The notes under the pieces are model-generated. The model searched no databases. It worked only from the letters and a program-made list of their open reading frames with translations, and was not told the origin of the DNA. The translations under genes were made by a program, and so were the position numbers. Below, one piece after another: positions 22,431-34,800 of a DNA stretch of 64,000 bases. Every line of letters starts with the position of its first letter. Positions within the stretch are counted from its first letter, which is position 1. Source of the DNA: Limnephilus marmoratus (Eukaryota > Arthropoda > Insecta > Trichoptera > Limnephilidae); assembly GCA_917880885.1 (NCBI GenBank), contig OU862909.1, positions 32,362,405 through 32,426,404 on the forward strand, given 5' to 3'.

Positions 22431-23172
22431 TTTTCCCAACAGGATTCTAATTTTGAATCCAATATGTAATTTTAGTACGTTTCACGTACAATTTCTAAAA
22501 TTTTACATAATATAATGTTATAATAATTTAATTTTTTTTAAACTTTAGTATGTTTCACGTACAATTTCTAGTTCCACAAGAAAATTCTTGTATGTGTAAT
22601 TTAGGTAGTGTAAATATGGTAGGTGAAATGTTCTCACGAGTAATTTATTTCATCCTGACATCCTGAAGTCTACACACATATTATCGAGTAATGGGATATT
22701 GTGGCATCAAGCGAGTTCATTCGGCAGTTAAAGTGCATTAGAGAGAGATATCCACCAACTCGCTCGTTGCGAATTATTGCTGATATCATTAGTGCACGGC
22801 TCTGATGTGTGAGAGAGAGAGAAAGTGCAAAGCCGAATATTTAAGTGCAACTAATCGGATAGATTCGCCCGCATTTCAAATTGAGGGATTAGTATTTTGA
22901 ATTCGGTACGAAATTTTGAGATATATGTAGGTACTCGTAACTACAATACGGATTGAAATAATAAATTAAAAGAAATAATAGCAAGGAAAATGTTTGTTAT
23001 TTGAAAACTGGATTTAAAAATGAACACCGCCTATAGGTATAAGAAGCTCAGGGCTTATATTATCTTTGGGGATGTTGGGTGGAGAGTATTTTTAGGGGAA
23101 AACTTCTGGTAAAGCAGGGGGGTCTGCAGGGGAACAAATGCATTCACCACCTAGACAAACCGTCAATTCCCA
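22431..23172. other. No gene; complex sequence near 22730-22870
   Basis: An internal repeat of TAGTACGTTTCACGTACAATT type occurs at 22470-22570. The patch 22730-22870 is complex, with GAGAGA runs and no open frame. It may be regulatory, but nothing proves it. Confidence 0.3.
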
Positions 23173-23624
23173 ATTTGGTAGGCGGAAATGGGTACCGCCG
23201 CCCCGGGCACCTTTATTGGATAACCAACACCTCTGCCATAGGTCACCCCTAGTGGTTCGCTACGTTTAGTGATTTAGCAGGGGTGTCCGGGTTCACGGGT
23301 GAGGTTTGTTTAGGTCTTGGAGGTGGATGACCAGAACACACTGAACCCCAGATTACAACCCACCCCTTAAACCCTTTTCCTTCCCAGAACTCTCCTTTCT
23401 TTCCTTAAAAAACACTCCATACAGCATCCCCAAAGATGACATAGGCCCTGAGGGAAATTATTTTCCTCTGGGCCTCCTGTGTGGAGCTCATGTAAAAAAA
23501 AAACGCACCCAATGAATCCGGGCTAAGTCACCAAACGCAGCAAACCACTTAGGATGACTATGGCAGGGGAGTTGGTTATCTAATAAATGGTTGGGGACGG
23601 CGGTACCTATACCGGCCTCCAAAA
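23173..23624 (+). mobile_element. Foldback element enclosing a LINE tail
   Basis: The left arm (23173-23330; GGTACCGCCGCCCCGGGCAC, TTATTGGATAACCAACACC, GGTTCGCTACGTTTAGTGA) is matched inverted by the right arm (about 23512-23624; GCTAAGTCACCAAACGCAGC, GGTTATCTAATAAATGGTT). Between the arms, 23380-23502 is the 3' UTR and stem-loop of the LINE family seen at 300-395, ending in a 10-A run. The arrangement recurs at 39264-40182, so the LINE tail appears to be a regular part of this element. Confidence 0.75.
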
Positions 23625-24419
23625 GTGGTTTTACTTACCTTACTATACTACTCTACTTCCCTGATTCACCCGACATTTAAGAGGAATATAAACGCTAGAA
23701 ATATTTCGAATCTCATGCCTGCAAAATTTTAAAATCGAGCGTCTTTTTGCACGAGGCTAGTAAGCGAAAAAGTGGTTTTTATTTATTTTGTGCATAATTT
23801 TATAAGAACGAAAAAAAGTTAGAACATGGAAAACCTCAAAAATAGTCTTAGCCATAAAGGGGTATTTAAAAAAAAATGTTTCTTGTATTACTTCATACTT
23901 AAGTCATGAAAAAACATTTTTTTTGTGGTTTACGCTTATATTTTTTTGTTACGTAAATAATAATTTTATTGTAATTCCAATACATAGAAAAGCTAGTAAA
24001 AGCTTCGATTTATCCGTAGCATATTTTTTGATGTTCATACTGTAAGCCGATCGCCGTAAAGATTAATCAAAATAGTATCTAAATAGGATTTCACGTACAT
24101 ATTCACCTTAACGATTAATTTTGAGCTTTATCTTCCCCGTGAGCCCCATCCCATGATGTGTAGATTTCATAAGGCTAGATTTCAACGTTCACCAGTTTTT
24201 AATTGTAAAGACCAAGGTAGATAATAATTTAATACCATGTAATTCTTTTTTAAGAGGACAAAATTAAATTGAAAATGTTAGAAATTAAATAGGCCAATCA
24301 ATTTCTAACATTTGAGGCTTCACAAAAACTCTTCAAGCCTTGAAAAACAAATACCGCATTGGATTTATAAAATATTTTAGTTCGAATTTCGTCGATACCA
24401 GAGAGGGGGGGCGCTGAAA
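23625..24419. other. No recognisable feature
   Basis: AT-rich DNA without long open frames, terminal repeats or RNA folds that I can see. Confidence 0.4.
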
Positions 24420-24640
24420 AAAACCTCTATTTGAGGTGGCGGTTTTCGCGGCGCACTCTTCGCCTTTTTTGCACCCGCGTGCTTTTATTATCCACGGCGA
24501 AATGCATTACGCATAGCCCGGCTCACAACTCGGCGCATTGTCCGCTAGGCCTGGCTATGACAAGTGCATGTGAGACTAATTGCACATTCAATCGAAATGG
24601 CCGGAAAAAAATACGTCACAAAAAAGGTTCTTTCATCGGG
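24420..24640. promoter_or_regulatory. GC-rich island, candidate regulatory DNA
   Basis: About 200 bp of complex, CpG-bearing sequence (for example GCGGTTTTCGCGGCGCACTC) in AT-rich surroundings. Its open frame of 71 codons has no known motif. Possible promoter or enhancer; low certainty. Confidence 0.25.
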
Positions 24641-25100
24641 CGGTGAAAAAGAGTGAACTGCTCTCAGCTTTTAACTGCTGATACAGGGATACTGAGGGAG
24701 GGGCGGGGGTTGGGGGAAGAGGGGAGGAAGTAGAGAGGTCATTATGTGCATATGTTTAACAAACCTGTACAAATATTCTGCGACGTGAAATTAAATATTA
24801 TTAGGGACGACACGAAGCGGAGCCACACAGTTCTTGGTATCCGGTATTGGGCGACTACATCTAAAATAAACGCAGAAAATCACATTAAGGGGTTGCAACA
24901 CGGTATAACGTCAATATACTCGTACATAAACTGACACAATCTATACATCTACCCTGATGATGACGAAAGGTTGGCTAAAGTAAGAGGATATCGTGAATCG
25001 CCATTATAACCCTAAGTGCCTCCGTGCATGACGCTACTTACAAGATACTCGATCCTCGTGTGCGTATCATGCGCGCCGTAAGTACACCCCGTACGATTTT

Positions 25101-25464
25101 GCTGGTGCCCGTACACGGCGCTACGCGACGTCTGTCGGTTTCCAATCAGTATCACGATACCGACGGTGCTGATCGCACACGATGCGTCGCATCATTTGTG
25201 TCTGATACTTATTCGTTTGATGTTTGACAGAAATGGCGTTGGAATATGAAAGTAATGTTAGATTTGTTCTGGAAGTGGAAAAAAATGCGTGTTTACCAGA
25301 ATTACTTTACCAGAATATGTAAGAAAGGATTTATTGGAGAAGGCGAGGATTAATGTTGGAAAAAAGTCATTTGACATTGCTTGACATCGTGTTAACTCCA
25401 CGGCTGCACGTGAAAAATGATCAAGTTCAGTATATTTCGGGTAGCACCGTGTACGGACACCAGC
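25101..25464 (+). mobile_element. Deleted PIF/Harbinger-like element
   Basis: Imperfect TIRs: left GCTGGTGCCCGTACACGGCG, right (read inward) GCTGGTGTCCGTACACGGTG, both followed by CTAC. Inside lies a MADF-like coding remnant, the kind of accessory gene carried by PIF/Harbinger transposons. The transposase gene is missing. No clean 3-bp duplication is visible. Confidence 0.6.
25233..25370 (+). pseudogene. MADF-domain gene remnant
   Basis: Starts MALEYESNVRFVLEVEKNAC, resembling the first helix of a MADF (Myb/SANT-like) DNA-binding domain. A frameshift then leads to LPEYVRKDLLEKARINVGKK, a good match to the following helix (PEY.RKD.LEKAW). The remaining half is absent. In PIF/Harbinger elements the MADF/Myb protein acts with the transposase. 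Here it is broken by a frameshift and truncation. Confidence 0.6.
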
Positions 25465-26640
25465 ATTAAAAAGTAGTATATCAGCAGGGTACTAATGGTT
25501 GCGTCACAATTACGTAGATTGTAAGTATATTTATGAACGGACGGCCTTAAACTATTAACAATTATGAAGTGGTCTGGTTTTCAATCAGTTAAGCAATTAA
25601 AATACAATACCCTGTGTTTAAGTATCTAAAAATGTTAAACGATCCGGATAATTTTGAATGGTCTTGATCCAATGCAAACAAAAACTGTTTCATCGATTTC
25701 GAGACTGAACTCGAAACTTCACGCAGTTCTTCATACCTTGAAAACATATATTTTGGTTATGAGACGATTTTCCGATTTATCTGTATTCTTTCATAATTTC
25801 CGTTTTCTTTAGATTTTTTCCTCTTCTGGTATTCGGTTCTACCAGAGACTAGCTAACCATCATCTTTTCTTTTGGAAACTTTTGAGATATGGATAAAATA
25901 AAGTTTGTTATATTGAAGTGTTTGTAATATTTACTAGAGATTGCATTTACTGAGTACATAATGTCGAAATAATACTTGATCTACAGATCCATACATTTTA
26001 TTATTGTTGATTGATGGGTTGATAATAAGAAATAATTGATTTGTTGTAAGTTTTCTAAAGTTATGAGTAAGGATGTACATAATAAATCTAAGATTGTGTA
26101 AGATTTTTATAAAAAAGGTTTATTTAGATTTCTGATTAGTTTTTTCAAAAGAAGGCACTGTAATCAAGAAATCCAAATATTAATATCATTTTTAACCGAG
26201 ATACATCTGCTTCGTAAATAAGAGATACAAAACCTAAAATAATAAGAGCCATAACTCTAATAAAACATCTTTGCCGAATACCTACTTCATTTTTTAATAA
26301 CATCCGGACGACCGGTGCAAAAAATATGCAAATATATTGTGCATTTCTTAAACGAAAAGCGGTCTCTTTGAAGCACACAAAAACCTATTACTTATTATTA
26401 TTTGATTCCAGATTATTTGTAATGCAATGCGAGCTCCAATCTCGTGGCATTGATGGTAGTGGGTGTATTTGAAAAAGTACCAAGTAATTGCAAGAACAAG
26501 AACGGTGTACGAACTTGTGTTTGCCGGTAACAAAGAGATTTTAAATATACTTGAATTTTATTTAATTTTTATTAGAGCAACTCTCTTTTCATAACTTTTG
26601 AAGGTTATTCCTAATGTAATATATTATTGAATAAGAAGGT
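25465..26640. other. No recognisable feature
   Basis: AT-rich DNA. Small open frames on the minus strand (26145-26533) lack any motif. Confidence 0.4.
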
Positions 26641-27025
26641 AACACTAATAATATAAACGAAAATATGAAAAAGTACCAGACACAGAAAAATAAAAAGATA
26701 ATGGTCGTAAATGGGACTCGAACCCAGAACTTATTTATAAAAAATATATTTATCGGATACACTATCTAGGTTACAAACCAGTTCTTAGAACACTTGTTTG
26801 TAATGAAAAAGGTGGTTGCCAATAATATGGAAAAAAAAATTGTCGAAGATAATATTGTTAATTACAAAATTAAAAATATGAGATTGACAAATATGACGTT
26901 CAAATAAGAGGCGGCAGTGGCCGAATTGATAAGGTTCAGGGTTCGAGTCCCAGTTGCGACCGTTATCTTTTTATTTTTCTGTGTCTTTTGTTCTCTTTCA
27001 TATTTTCGTATAGATTATTATTGTT
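26641..27025. mobile_element. MITE with tRNA-like terminal repeats, family 1
   Basis: The left end (26641-26735) and right end (about 26935-27025) are inverted repeats of about 90 bp sharing AAAGATAATGGTCG, ACTCGAACCC and AAAAATAAAAAGATAA. The inner edge of each TIR is a tRNA 3'-half: GGGTTCGAGTCCCA with a B box. The right arm is preceded by an A-box-like GTGGCCGAATTGATAAGG. A partial copy lies at 54855-55130. Confidence 0.75.
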
Positions 27026-27774
27026 ATCTAAGGAGAATTTTATTTATTTACGGGCTTACTAGATTCTATAAAAAAACTTGAACGCATGAACACAATATTT
27101 GAAAACATTTGAATACACGCTCAAAACACAAAATCATTTTTTAGGTGACCGGACAACTCAGAATGAAATCAACTGAGAACCTCCTTTGAAAAGTCATTAA
27201 AAGTGATGAAAAAAAATCGGTTAAATATGTTACGTTAGGTTTATGGGCTATTTTAAAAATATTTTTTTTATAGCTTTTAATGACTTTTCAGAGAGGTGTT
27301 GAGTTGACTTGATTCTGAGTTGGCATGGAACCCATTTTTTATGCTGCTTTCGTTATTTTGAGATTATAAAGCTTCTGGTTATTTAAGTTTAAAATATATA
27401 TGAAAAGGTACTGACAAATTTAAAATACACGTAGGTACACCGCTGATAGCTGAAAATGTAACTAAGTACTTCGCCTTTATCAAAAAAGGCATTCTGCGTA
27501 TGGTAACACCTTTTTACCCTACAGTTTTTAAGGGTTAAACTATGTAAAAAATTGTAATGGATGCTTAGACTAATTACTCATGGTATCAAAAGTTAGAATG
27601 TGTCACTATTATTTTTATTTGAAACTATCGAGTTGCCATACTTTTTATGTTGTTAAGAAAAATATTTATTGTAAATATTTGGGGACAAAAAAAATAAACG
27701 TATTTTTAAAATTGAAAAATCAATGTTTAAGATAAGATTTTTGTGCATAGCACAAAGAGTAACAATTATTATGA
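27026..27774. other. No recognisable gene; weak inverted repeat
   Basis: AACTCAGAATGAAATCAACT ... TTTTCA...TAAAAGTGATG (27156-27210) is echoed in inverse form at 27270-27330 (TAATGACTTTTCA ... GAGTTGACTTGATTCTGAGT). This suggests a small decayed foldback. No coding sequence. Confidence 0.5.
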
Positions 27775-28056
27775 GTAATAATTATTGGCCTGAAACACTC
27801 ATCTACATTGAAAAAATCTCCCGAGAAAAGATACATGCCGCCGACGGAACTCGAACCCATAAGCAGAAATTGTTGAATGAAACACTAGTATATATTGAAT
27901 TATTTGGCGGGCAGGAGATAAGCCGACGTAGCTCAGTGGATAAGAACAGTTGACCGGAAATCTAAAGGACGCGGGTTCGAGTCCCGTCGGCGGCATTTAT
28001 CTTTTCTCGGAAGTTTTTTTCAATCTAAATATGTGCTTCAGGCTAATAATTATTAC
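27775..28056. mobile_element. MITE with tRNA-like terminal repeats, family 2
   Basis: The left end TAATAATTATTGGCCTGAA and inner GCCGCCGACGGAACTCGAAC are repeated inverted at the right (GGGTTCGAGTCCCGTCGGCG ... TTCAGGCTAATAATTATTA), giving TIRs of about 85 bp. The right side adds a nearly complete tRNA-like sequence. It has the same design as 26641-27025 but unrelated outer sequence. Confidence 0.8.
27922..27995 (+). other. tRNA-like sequence within MITE (tRNA pseudogene)
   Basis: Starts GCCGACGTAGCTCAGTGGAT (A box) and ends GCGGGTTCGAGTCCCGTCGG then CGGCA (B box, T arm, acceptor 3' strand). The acceptor pairs 6 of 7. The D stem has a mismatch and the anticodon stem only about 3 of 5 pairs, so it is probably not a working tRNA. 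It may still recruit RNA polymerase III. Confidence 0.65.
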
Positions 28057-28299
28057 TTACCTATAGTCGTAATAAAGAAATATTTTGACTGATGAAAATT
28101 TTAAGGATCACCGTACACTAAGGTGCATACTCAATTTTAAAAGAAATGAACAAAAAGAGCCTCGTTTTAATGTGAAAAACTGTTTCAGAGAAAAGTGTGC
28201 TCGCTCTGTGGAAAGCTGGTGGAAATTCTACAAAGAACCTCTGCGTGAGAGTTTATCTGGTCAAAAGGTGTGTATTTTTTACTACCCCCGCCCATAAAG

Positions 28300-28560
28300 C
28301 CTTTGAGAGATGATATGGCTATCGATAACATAAAATATCGATTCGGTTTCGCATTCCCATCGCGGCTTTTTCTCAAATGTGTTAAACGAATTTCCATCCG
28401 TTTGTCCGGCATTAGCATGGACCGTTAGCTCCGTATTAGGATGCTGCTGAATAAAGTGCATTGCCTATTGGCTGATCTCCATGCAAATAAACTTACAATT
28501 GAACAGAACGAACCCTTATAAAAAGGTTAACAGAGTATTTTCACAGTTGTAACATAATAT
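28300..28560. promoter_or_regulatory. Candidate conserved non-coding DNA
   Basis: Complex non-repetitive sequence with an octamer-type CCATGCAAATAA at 28480-28491 and TATCGAT cores near 28318 and 28337. No open frame explains it. Enhancer role is only a guess. Confidence 0.2.
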
Positions 28561-28687
28561 ATTTGCACAAATAAAATTGAGAAAAAACAGTGAAAATAAG
28601 GATATTCTTTCTTATTTTTAAGTCGACGAATACTTTCACGACAACGATTTAATTTATGCGTCTTTTATCTGGGGCACATACGAGTAC

Positions 28688-28890
28688 TTAGAGGGGAGAA
28701 GTATCACTTGATCCAATTAATATTGAAAGGCAAGATAGAGGGTCGCCGAGGGCTTGGTAGGAGACAAATGTCTTGGCTGCAAAATGTACGAGAGTGGACC
28801 GGCATTAGCAGTGTGGAGGAACTATTCCGGGCAGCGCAAGACAGTGACATATTCCAGAGTGATCGCCAATGTCGAGAAGTATTTTAAAAC
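28688..28890 (+). pseudogene. LINE ORF2 C-terminal fragment
   Basis: Reads LILKGKIEGRRGLGRRQMSW, then LQNVREWTGISSVEELFRAA and QDSDIF. This is the conserved GRRG.GR..MSWL tail found at the C-terminus of many RTE/Jockey-like LINE proteins, after the RT domain. The upstream RT is missing and the reading stops near 28887. It is 5'-truncated and non-functional. Confidence 0.8.
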
Positions 28891-29689
28891 ATTATGTTCA
28901 TGCGTAAGCTAGCGATCGTTGATGTTAGCTGCCAATAGCGGAATGTATCGTATGCATCAAAGGTAAATGCCAGGTCCAGTCACTTTACTAGCATTATAAT
29001 GATCGTAAGCGAAAGAGAAAGATGAGTAAAACATACGTGCGAAAGCGAAAGGAGTGGGTGGGGAGGCATGCTTTTCGCAACCTAAACTCGCCTATTCGCA
29101 ACGTTAAATCGGCATTAAAGTTTGGCGCTTAAACGCCGTAATATTTACCCTCATCCAAATATGAACTATTTAAGATTTTGGAGTTTTAGATCATTTTTAA
29201 AATTAAAAATGAAAAAAAAACTTATTTATAAATTTTTAGTGCGAAGATCAAAATCAGAAAATGAAACTCATCACAAATAATTAAATTAATTATTTGTCCT
29301 TTGACCTTTTTGTCGTGGTGGCTGACTGAATTTTCCTTTCGTGTATTGTGCACGCCAGGAGTACCTATCGTCAAAGAGAGTACAATGAACCATTAAGCGT
29401 TTAATATATTATTGACGAGAGAATTACCAAAATTGAGTACCTGCCTACAGTGCCTACTAACATACAATCAGATTAATCAGTCACTCTGGCCAGTTGAAAA
29501 GTGCCTAATGCGCATTACAAATACTCCCGGGGATTCCTATCGAGGGATTTTCTTATGGGTAATAAAATAACGCCGATATGAATGAAATGTGTGTTTATTT
29601 TTAATTTCTCTAAGGTACCAACACTAAACTTATTTAACATTGTATGTGTTACCGTTTAGACTTCCGATTTTTTTTTGCATTAGTTAGGT
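28891..29689. other. No recognisable feature
   Basis: Mixed sequence without open frames over 60 codons in a recognisable family. Confidence 0.4.
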
Positions 29690-30035
29690 ACACTCAGGAG
29701 GCTCTGAGGAAAATATTTTCCCTTAGGACCTATGTCATCTTTGGGGAAGTGCAGTGTGGAGGGTAGTTTTAAGAAAAGGAAAGAGAGAAAGTTCTGGGAA
29801 GGAAAAAGGTATGAGGGGTGAGTAGGAATCTGGGGTCAGTATGTCTAAATGTTTGGATTCAACCTTTTCACTGCGGTGCAACGTGATGTGCCAGGAGAAT
29901 TTGGTTGGAGAGGTCAAACGGTCTGTCTCATCCGACCCACCACATTGCAGGTGCCTCCGCCACCAAGACCTAGTCAAACCTCACCCCGTGGACCCGGGCA
30001 CCCCAGCTAAGTCACCAAACGTAGCGAACCGCTGA
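29690..30035 (-). repeat. Foldback/LINE-tail composite, partial
   Basis: 29690-29850 is the minus-strand LINE 3' UTR with its stem-loop (GGAGGCTCTGAGGAAAATAT, GTCATCTTTGGGGAAGTGCA). 29930-30035 holds the start of the foldback right arm (GGACCCGGGCACCCC, GCTAAGTCACCAAACGTAGC). The outer arm is missing, so this is a truncated member of the 39264-40182 type. Confidence 0.65.
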
Positions 30036-30589
30036 GGCTAAGATAGTATTACTTAAAGCTAAAGTATAGCTTGTGAATATAACTTATGATAATAACGCAA
30101 TGCAAAGTCAAGATGAAATGAAAAGATTTATAAAGAAAATTAGGTTGTCATATTTCTTGGCGAACGTAAGCAGTCCTTGAGGTAATTTTTCACATAAACA
30201 GCGCCATGTAAACTACCCAAATGTAAAATAATATAATTAAGCTCAAAAGAGTTTCGTTGACCTACAAATTCCAGACAGAAAAAGATGTTCAAACCTCGTG
30301 AAGCAAGAGAGATTTTACCCTTTCACCACACAGACTTTGACCAAAAAGTGGCGTGTTTTTCAGTGATGTGTTTTTCAGAGATGTGTATATTCTGTACATT
30401 GGGTACACAGTCGTATTAATAAACGTGGTGAAAATTTTATACAACTGGTAAATGACCGTGTATATGAAATCCTTACTAATATAGAAAATGACTTAAAAAA
30501 AAAATCAGGAAAAGTTAAAAAATATATATTGCTTCTCCAGTCAAAGAGGGTTGTTTATCTGTTACATAAACTGTTAAAATAATATATAG

Positions 30590-30860
30590 TATATTTGCGG
30601 CATGCTCCAGAGTGGAAGATACTATTAGTATCGCCCTGGTGTAAGACCACCATTCAGAATTGAAACGTTGCTTCAAAATGGCTTTAGCCGTGTTTGGTGA
30701 CCAGATCTGAATAGCCAGGTACTTCCCAACCATCCTCTTCTCCACCTCCTTCCCCCTCCCCACTACCTTCAGCCTCACAACATACCCCAATTGGGGATGC
30801 CATAGTATCACTGGGTCCAGACGGGAGCAGTTTAAATTCTTGTGCGGTATTCACTGTAAA
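30590..30860. repeat. Dispersed repeat, copy A
   Basis: Shares GCGGCA.GTTCC.GAGTGGAAGA, GCCCTGGT.TAAGACCACCA, CCTCACAACATACCCC and TTCTTGTGCGGTATTCAC-like segments in order with 31240-31470, and partly with 18060-18230. An inverted partial copy is at 41020-41125. The family ends in an A-rich tract. It may be a LINE or SINE 3' part; not identified. Confidence 0.65.
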
Positions 30861-31239
30861 AAAAAAAGGCTTTTAGAATTTTCATATTTATGTTGGATAA
30901 AAATGAATAGCGAACATTAATTATTTACCTTATTACGTAAATCATTTTTTTAAAGTTCATGTGGACACGTGGTCGTAAGTAATGCTACTCCCATCAATCC
31001 AACAATCCATGGCTTCTAAGTCTGAACTCGTCTCCAATTTAACATATTATCGTAAAATTTGATAATTGCAATAGTACTTATTAATACAGTATTTAAATTA
31101 AACAACAACAAAACTTTTTAACATCTCTCAACACAGGCTTGTATTAGTGATGTTAAAAATTCAAATATAAACAATAATACCGTGTAAAGAGACAATAAAC
31201 GTTATTTCACAATTTATTCATTAAAAATAATATATAGGA

Positions 31240-31470
31240 TCTATATTTGCGGCACGTTCCGGAGTGGAAGATACTCTCAGTATTGCCCTGGTTTAAGACC
31301 ACCATTCAGAATTCGTGTTTGGTGACACCTTCCTCTTCCTCATCTCATTTCCCTCCCCACTACATTCAGCCTCACAACATACCCCTATTGGGGATGTCGT
31401 AGTCTCACTGGCTCCAGACGGGAGCATCTGAGACTCTTGTGAGGTATTCACATAAAAAAATAAATAAAAT
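31240..31470. repeat. Dispersed repeat, copy B
   Basis: Second clear copy of the 30590-30860 family, same orientation, about 640 bp downstream, with a 40-bp deletion after GTGTTTGGTGAC. It ends in an A-rich tail (AAAAAAATAAATAAAATAAA), which suggests retroposition. Confidence 0.65.
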
Positions 31471-31878
31471 AAACATACAAACAATTTTAAAATCACTTTT
31501 CTTTATCTGTAACTAGCTGACCCGGCGAACTTCGTACCGCCTCAGAATCAATAACTGTTGTGTTAACTTAGTAGCTGAATTAAATTCAGTTTTTTTAATA
31601 AATCAAAAATTACACAATAAAACAGTTATCGTTGCGATAAATATATTTTTTGTGATTTTCTTACTTTTCAACTTACTTACAAGAATTGCGCTTCATATTC
31701 TTAATCCGTGTGATGGAAATTTGTTTTTTTTTTTTTTTTTTTTTGGTTTTAGGCAATTCACCCTGAAAAAAGTGCTTTGTGCCGGTAATAGTTAAAGTGG
31801 ATAAAAAAATTCGGTTAATCTATTGGTAAAATAATAAACCAAATTAAATATTGGACTCATTTAGATCACTAAAACAAA

Positions 31879-34800
31879 TTAAATATTGAATTCATTCAGG
31901 TTAATAAACTTACATAAAGCTGTATGAACACGAGAATTGTTAAGAGATAAAAGGTATGAAATGTTAAGGGGGGACTGGTGTGTGATTTTAATAAGCAGGC
32001 GGTATATGTTCTTGAAAGATGAATGGTTTTTACAGTTAAAGAAAACGTGGTCGAGGGTTTCCTCTTCCACACCGCACTGGCAGACCGGATCATCTAAAAC
32101 TCTAATTCTAGACAAGTGAGATGCAATTGAACAGTGACCAATTCTCATTCTCGAAATACATGAAATGAATCGTTTTGAAAGTTTTTTACCGTGAAACCAT
32201 GGCTTAGCAGGGATATGGTTTTGAATTCCAGCGTAGAAAGATCCAGTTCTTATTTTGGAGACTGCCCAATTTTCTTCCCAGGCACGAGTCATGTTGGATT
32301 TAAGAATCGGGAAGACATCGGAGATAGGAATTCTAAAATTTAGTGGGATAGTTCCGGAATCTGAACCAGATTTGGCGAGAAAATCGGCCATCTCATTACC
32401 CTCGATACCCAAATGGGCAGGGACCCAGGCCAATATCGTCTCAAACCCAGATTCACTTAGAGAATTGAGAAGATTTTTTATTTTACATATAATATTGTCT
32501 TCCGGATAACATAGAATATTTGACCTAATTTTATTTAGAGCACTTAGCGAATCAGTACATAGTAAGGCTCGATGAATGTTGAGAACCTGGATTTGATTTA
32601 GCGCTTGTTCAATTGCAAAGCATTCAGCTGTAAATATGGAAGCTTCTTTCGGTAATTTATAAGAGAGATTGATGTTGAATTCTGGACTATATATCGATGC
32701 TCCACATCTTTTATTTTCAAATTTGGAACCATCAGTGTAAAGGATGGAAAATCCAGGGAATTTTGAAGCCACAATGCTTTTAAAACAATCATCCACATTT
32801 TGAAATTTATTTGGGGAAGAAAAAATATTCTTGTGAAAGACTGATGTTATTGTGTTGGGCATAAAAGTGATTGCCTTAAATGGAATATTGTATATAGGGA
32901 GATTGGGAACTTCTTGAAGATATTGGAGGGAAGATGATAGAGAATTATAGAGTTGAAAACTTTTAATTAGGAGAGGAAAACATTGTTTTTCTCTCAATCT
33001 TTTGTTAGAATTCAAATTAACACTTAACCGATTAATACTTTGTTTAATAGGATGATGTGATAAAGATAAAGCCTTGAAAATATATTTATTGGCAAGGAAT
33101 TGCCTTCTGAAATATAATGGAGGCTCCCCACATTCCACCTGAAGCGCATTAATTGGAGAAGACTTCATAGCTCCAATAATCATTCTGAGGGCTTTTGATT
33201 GGATTCTTTCCATTTTCTTATCTAAATATTTAGGGAGTGGGTCAAAAAGGAATGAGCCATAATCCAAGTGGCTCCGAACTAGGGAATTATACATTAATTT
33301 AAGTGTGGTAGGATGAGATCCCCACCATACTCTGGAAACTGCTCGCATCATATTAAGTCCCTTTTCACACTTTGTAGAAATTATCTGAATGTGTGGAAGC
33401 CAAGAAAGTTTATGGTTCAAAAGAAGACCAAGGAATTTGATTTGAGTAGCGGTTTGTAGAGGCACATTATCAAAAGAGATTGAGAAGTGGGGAATTTTTC
33501 TTTTGCGCGTGAAAGTCACGACCCTTGTTTTAGATGCCGCCAGATTCATCCCATTTATTAACAACCAGCTTTTAATATATTGTAAAGCCAAATTCATTTC
33601 CTTAGCTGCAAGAATAATATTTTTATGTAACAAATATATAAGGATATCATCCGCAAAGTAAAGTCGCTTGATAGAAAAAGGAATTACTGAGTCTAGGTCG
33701 CTTATATAAATATTAAACAACAGAGGACTAATAACAGAACCCTGGGGTAAACCTCTCCATAGTTTGCGCCTTAAGCATTTAGAGGAAGACTCAATAATAA
33801 TGGACCTATCTGAGAGCAAATTAATAATAAATTGGACCAATTTCGGGGGGATTTGTTTTTTAATTAGCTTTTCTTTCAAAACATCCAGTAAAACATCATC
33901 GTAAGCTGATGAAAGGTCAAGGAAGGTGGCCAATGTATAAGAATTTAGGGATTGAGAAACTCGGATATCAGTTGTGAACAAACTTAAATTATCCATTGTA
34001 GATTTCTTTTTCCGAAAACCATACTGATTTGGTGAGATAATATCTTGACTTTCAACAAACCATTCTAATCTGTTTTTCATCAAACGCTCCGCTACTTTCA
34101 TCAAACATGATGAAAGAGCAATAGGCCTATAAGACGAAATTTCAGATGGATCTTTTCCAGGTTTTAAAATGGGAATGATTTTTTGAGTTTTCCAATCATC
34201 CGGAATTAGTCCTGTTTCAAACATATTATTAATAAGAGATAAGAAATATTCAACCGCCATATCAGAAAATGATTTAATGAAACTATTAAATATTCCATCG
34301 GGACCCGGAGCAGAGTCAGAAAGGGATCTTATAACTCGTTTCATCTCATCAATGGAGAAAGGAGCATCTAGCCAGTTAGAATGAGATGGATATGGTTTAA
34401 TAGAAGGCATTTCTTCACATCCGGCCACCGATGGGGGGGCTATTTTATCCGCAAATCCTATAAGAATTTCTTCTGATATATGTTTGATTCTCGGCGGAGA
34501 ATACGATGATCCGAATTTTTTTAAGCTAGACCAAACTGAAGACTGGGGAGTTTCCGGAGACAGGTTCTCACAGAACTTCCGCCATCCAGCGCGTTTTTTA
34601 TTTTTCAAAATTCGTTTGGTTTCTGCCTGGGCTTTTTTAACTGATAAAAAATTTTCTAGTGACATGCACTTACGAAAAGAGGAAATTGCTTTTTTACGAG
34701 AGTTGACGGAGCGAGTGCATTCCTCGTCCCACCACGGAGTAGAGTGTTTTATTTTAATGTTCGCATTGTGTTTCGGGATGGATTTTTCTGCTGCATTTAT

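Noticed and set aside
27922..27995. Functional tRNA gene
   Set aside because: Acceptor and T arm look good, but the anticodon stem and D stem are poorly paired and the sequence is part of a terminal inverted repeat element.
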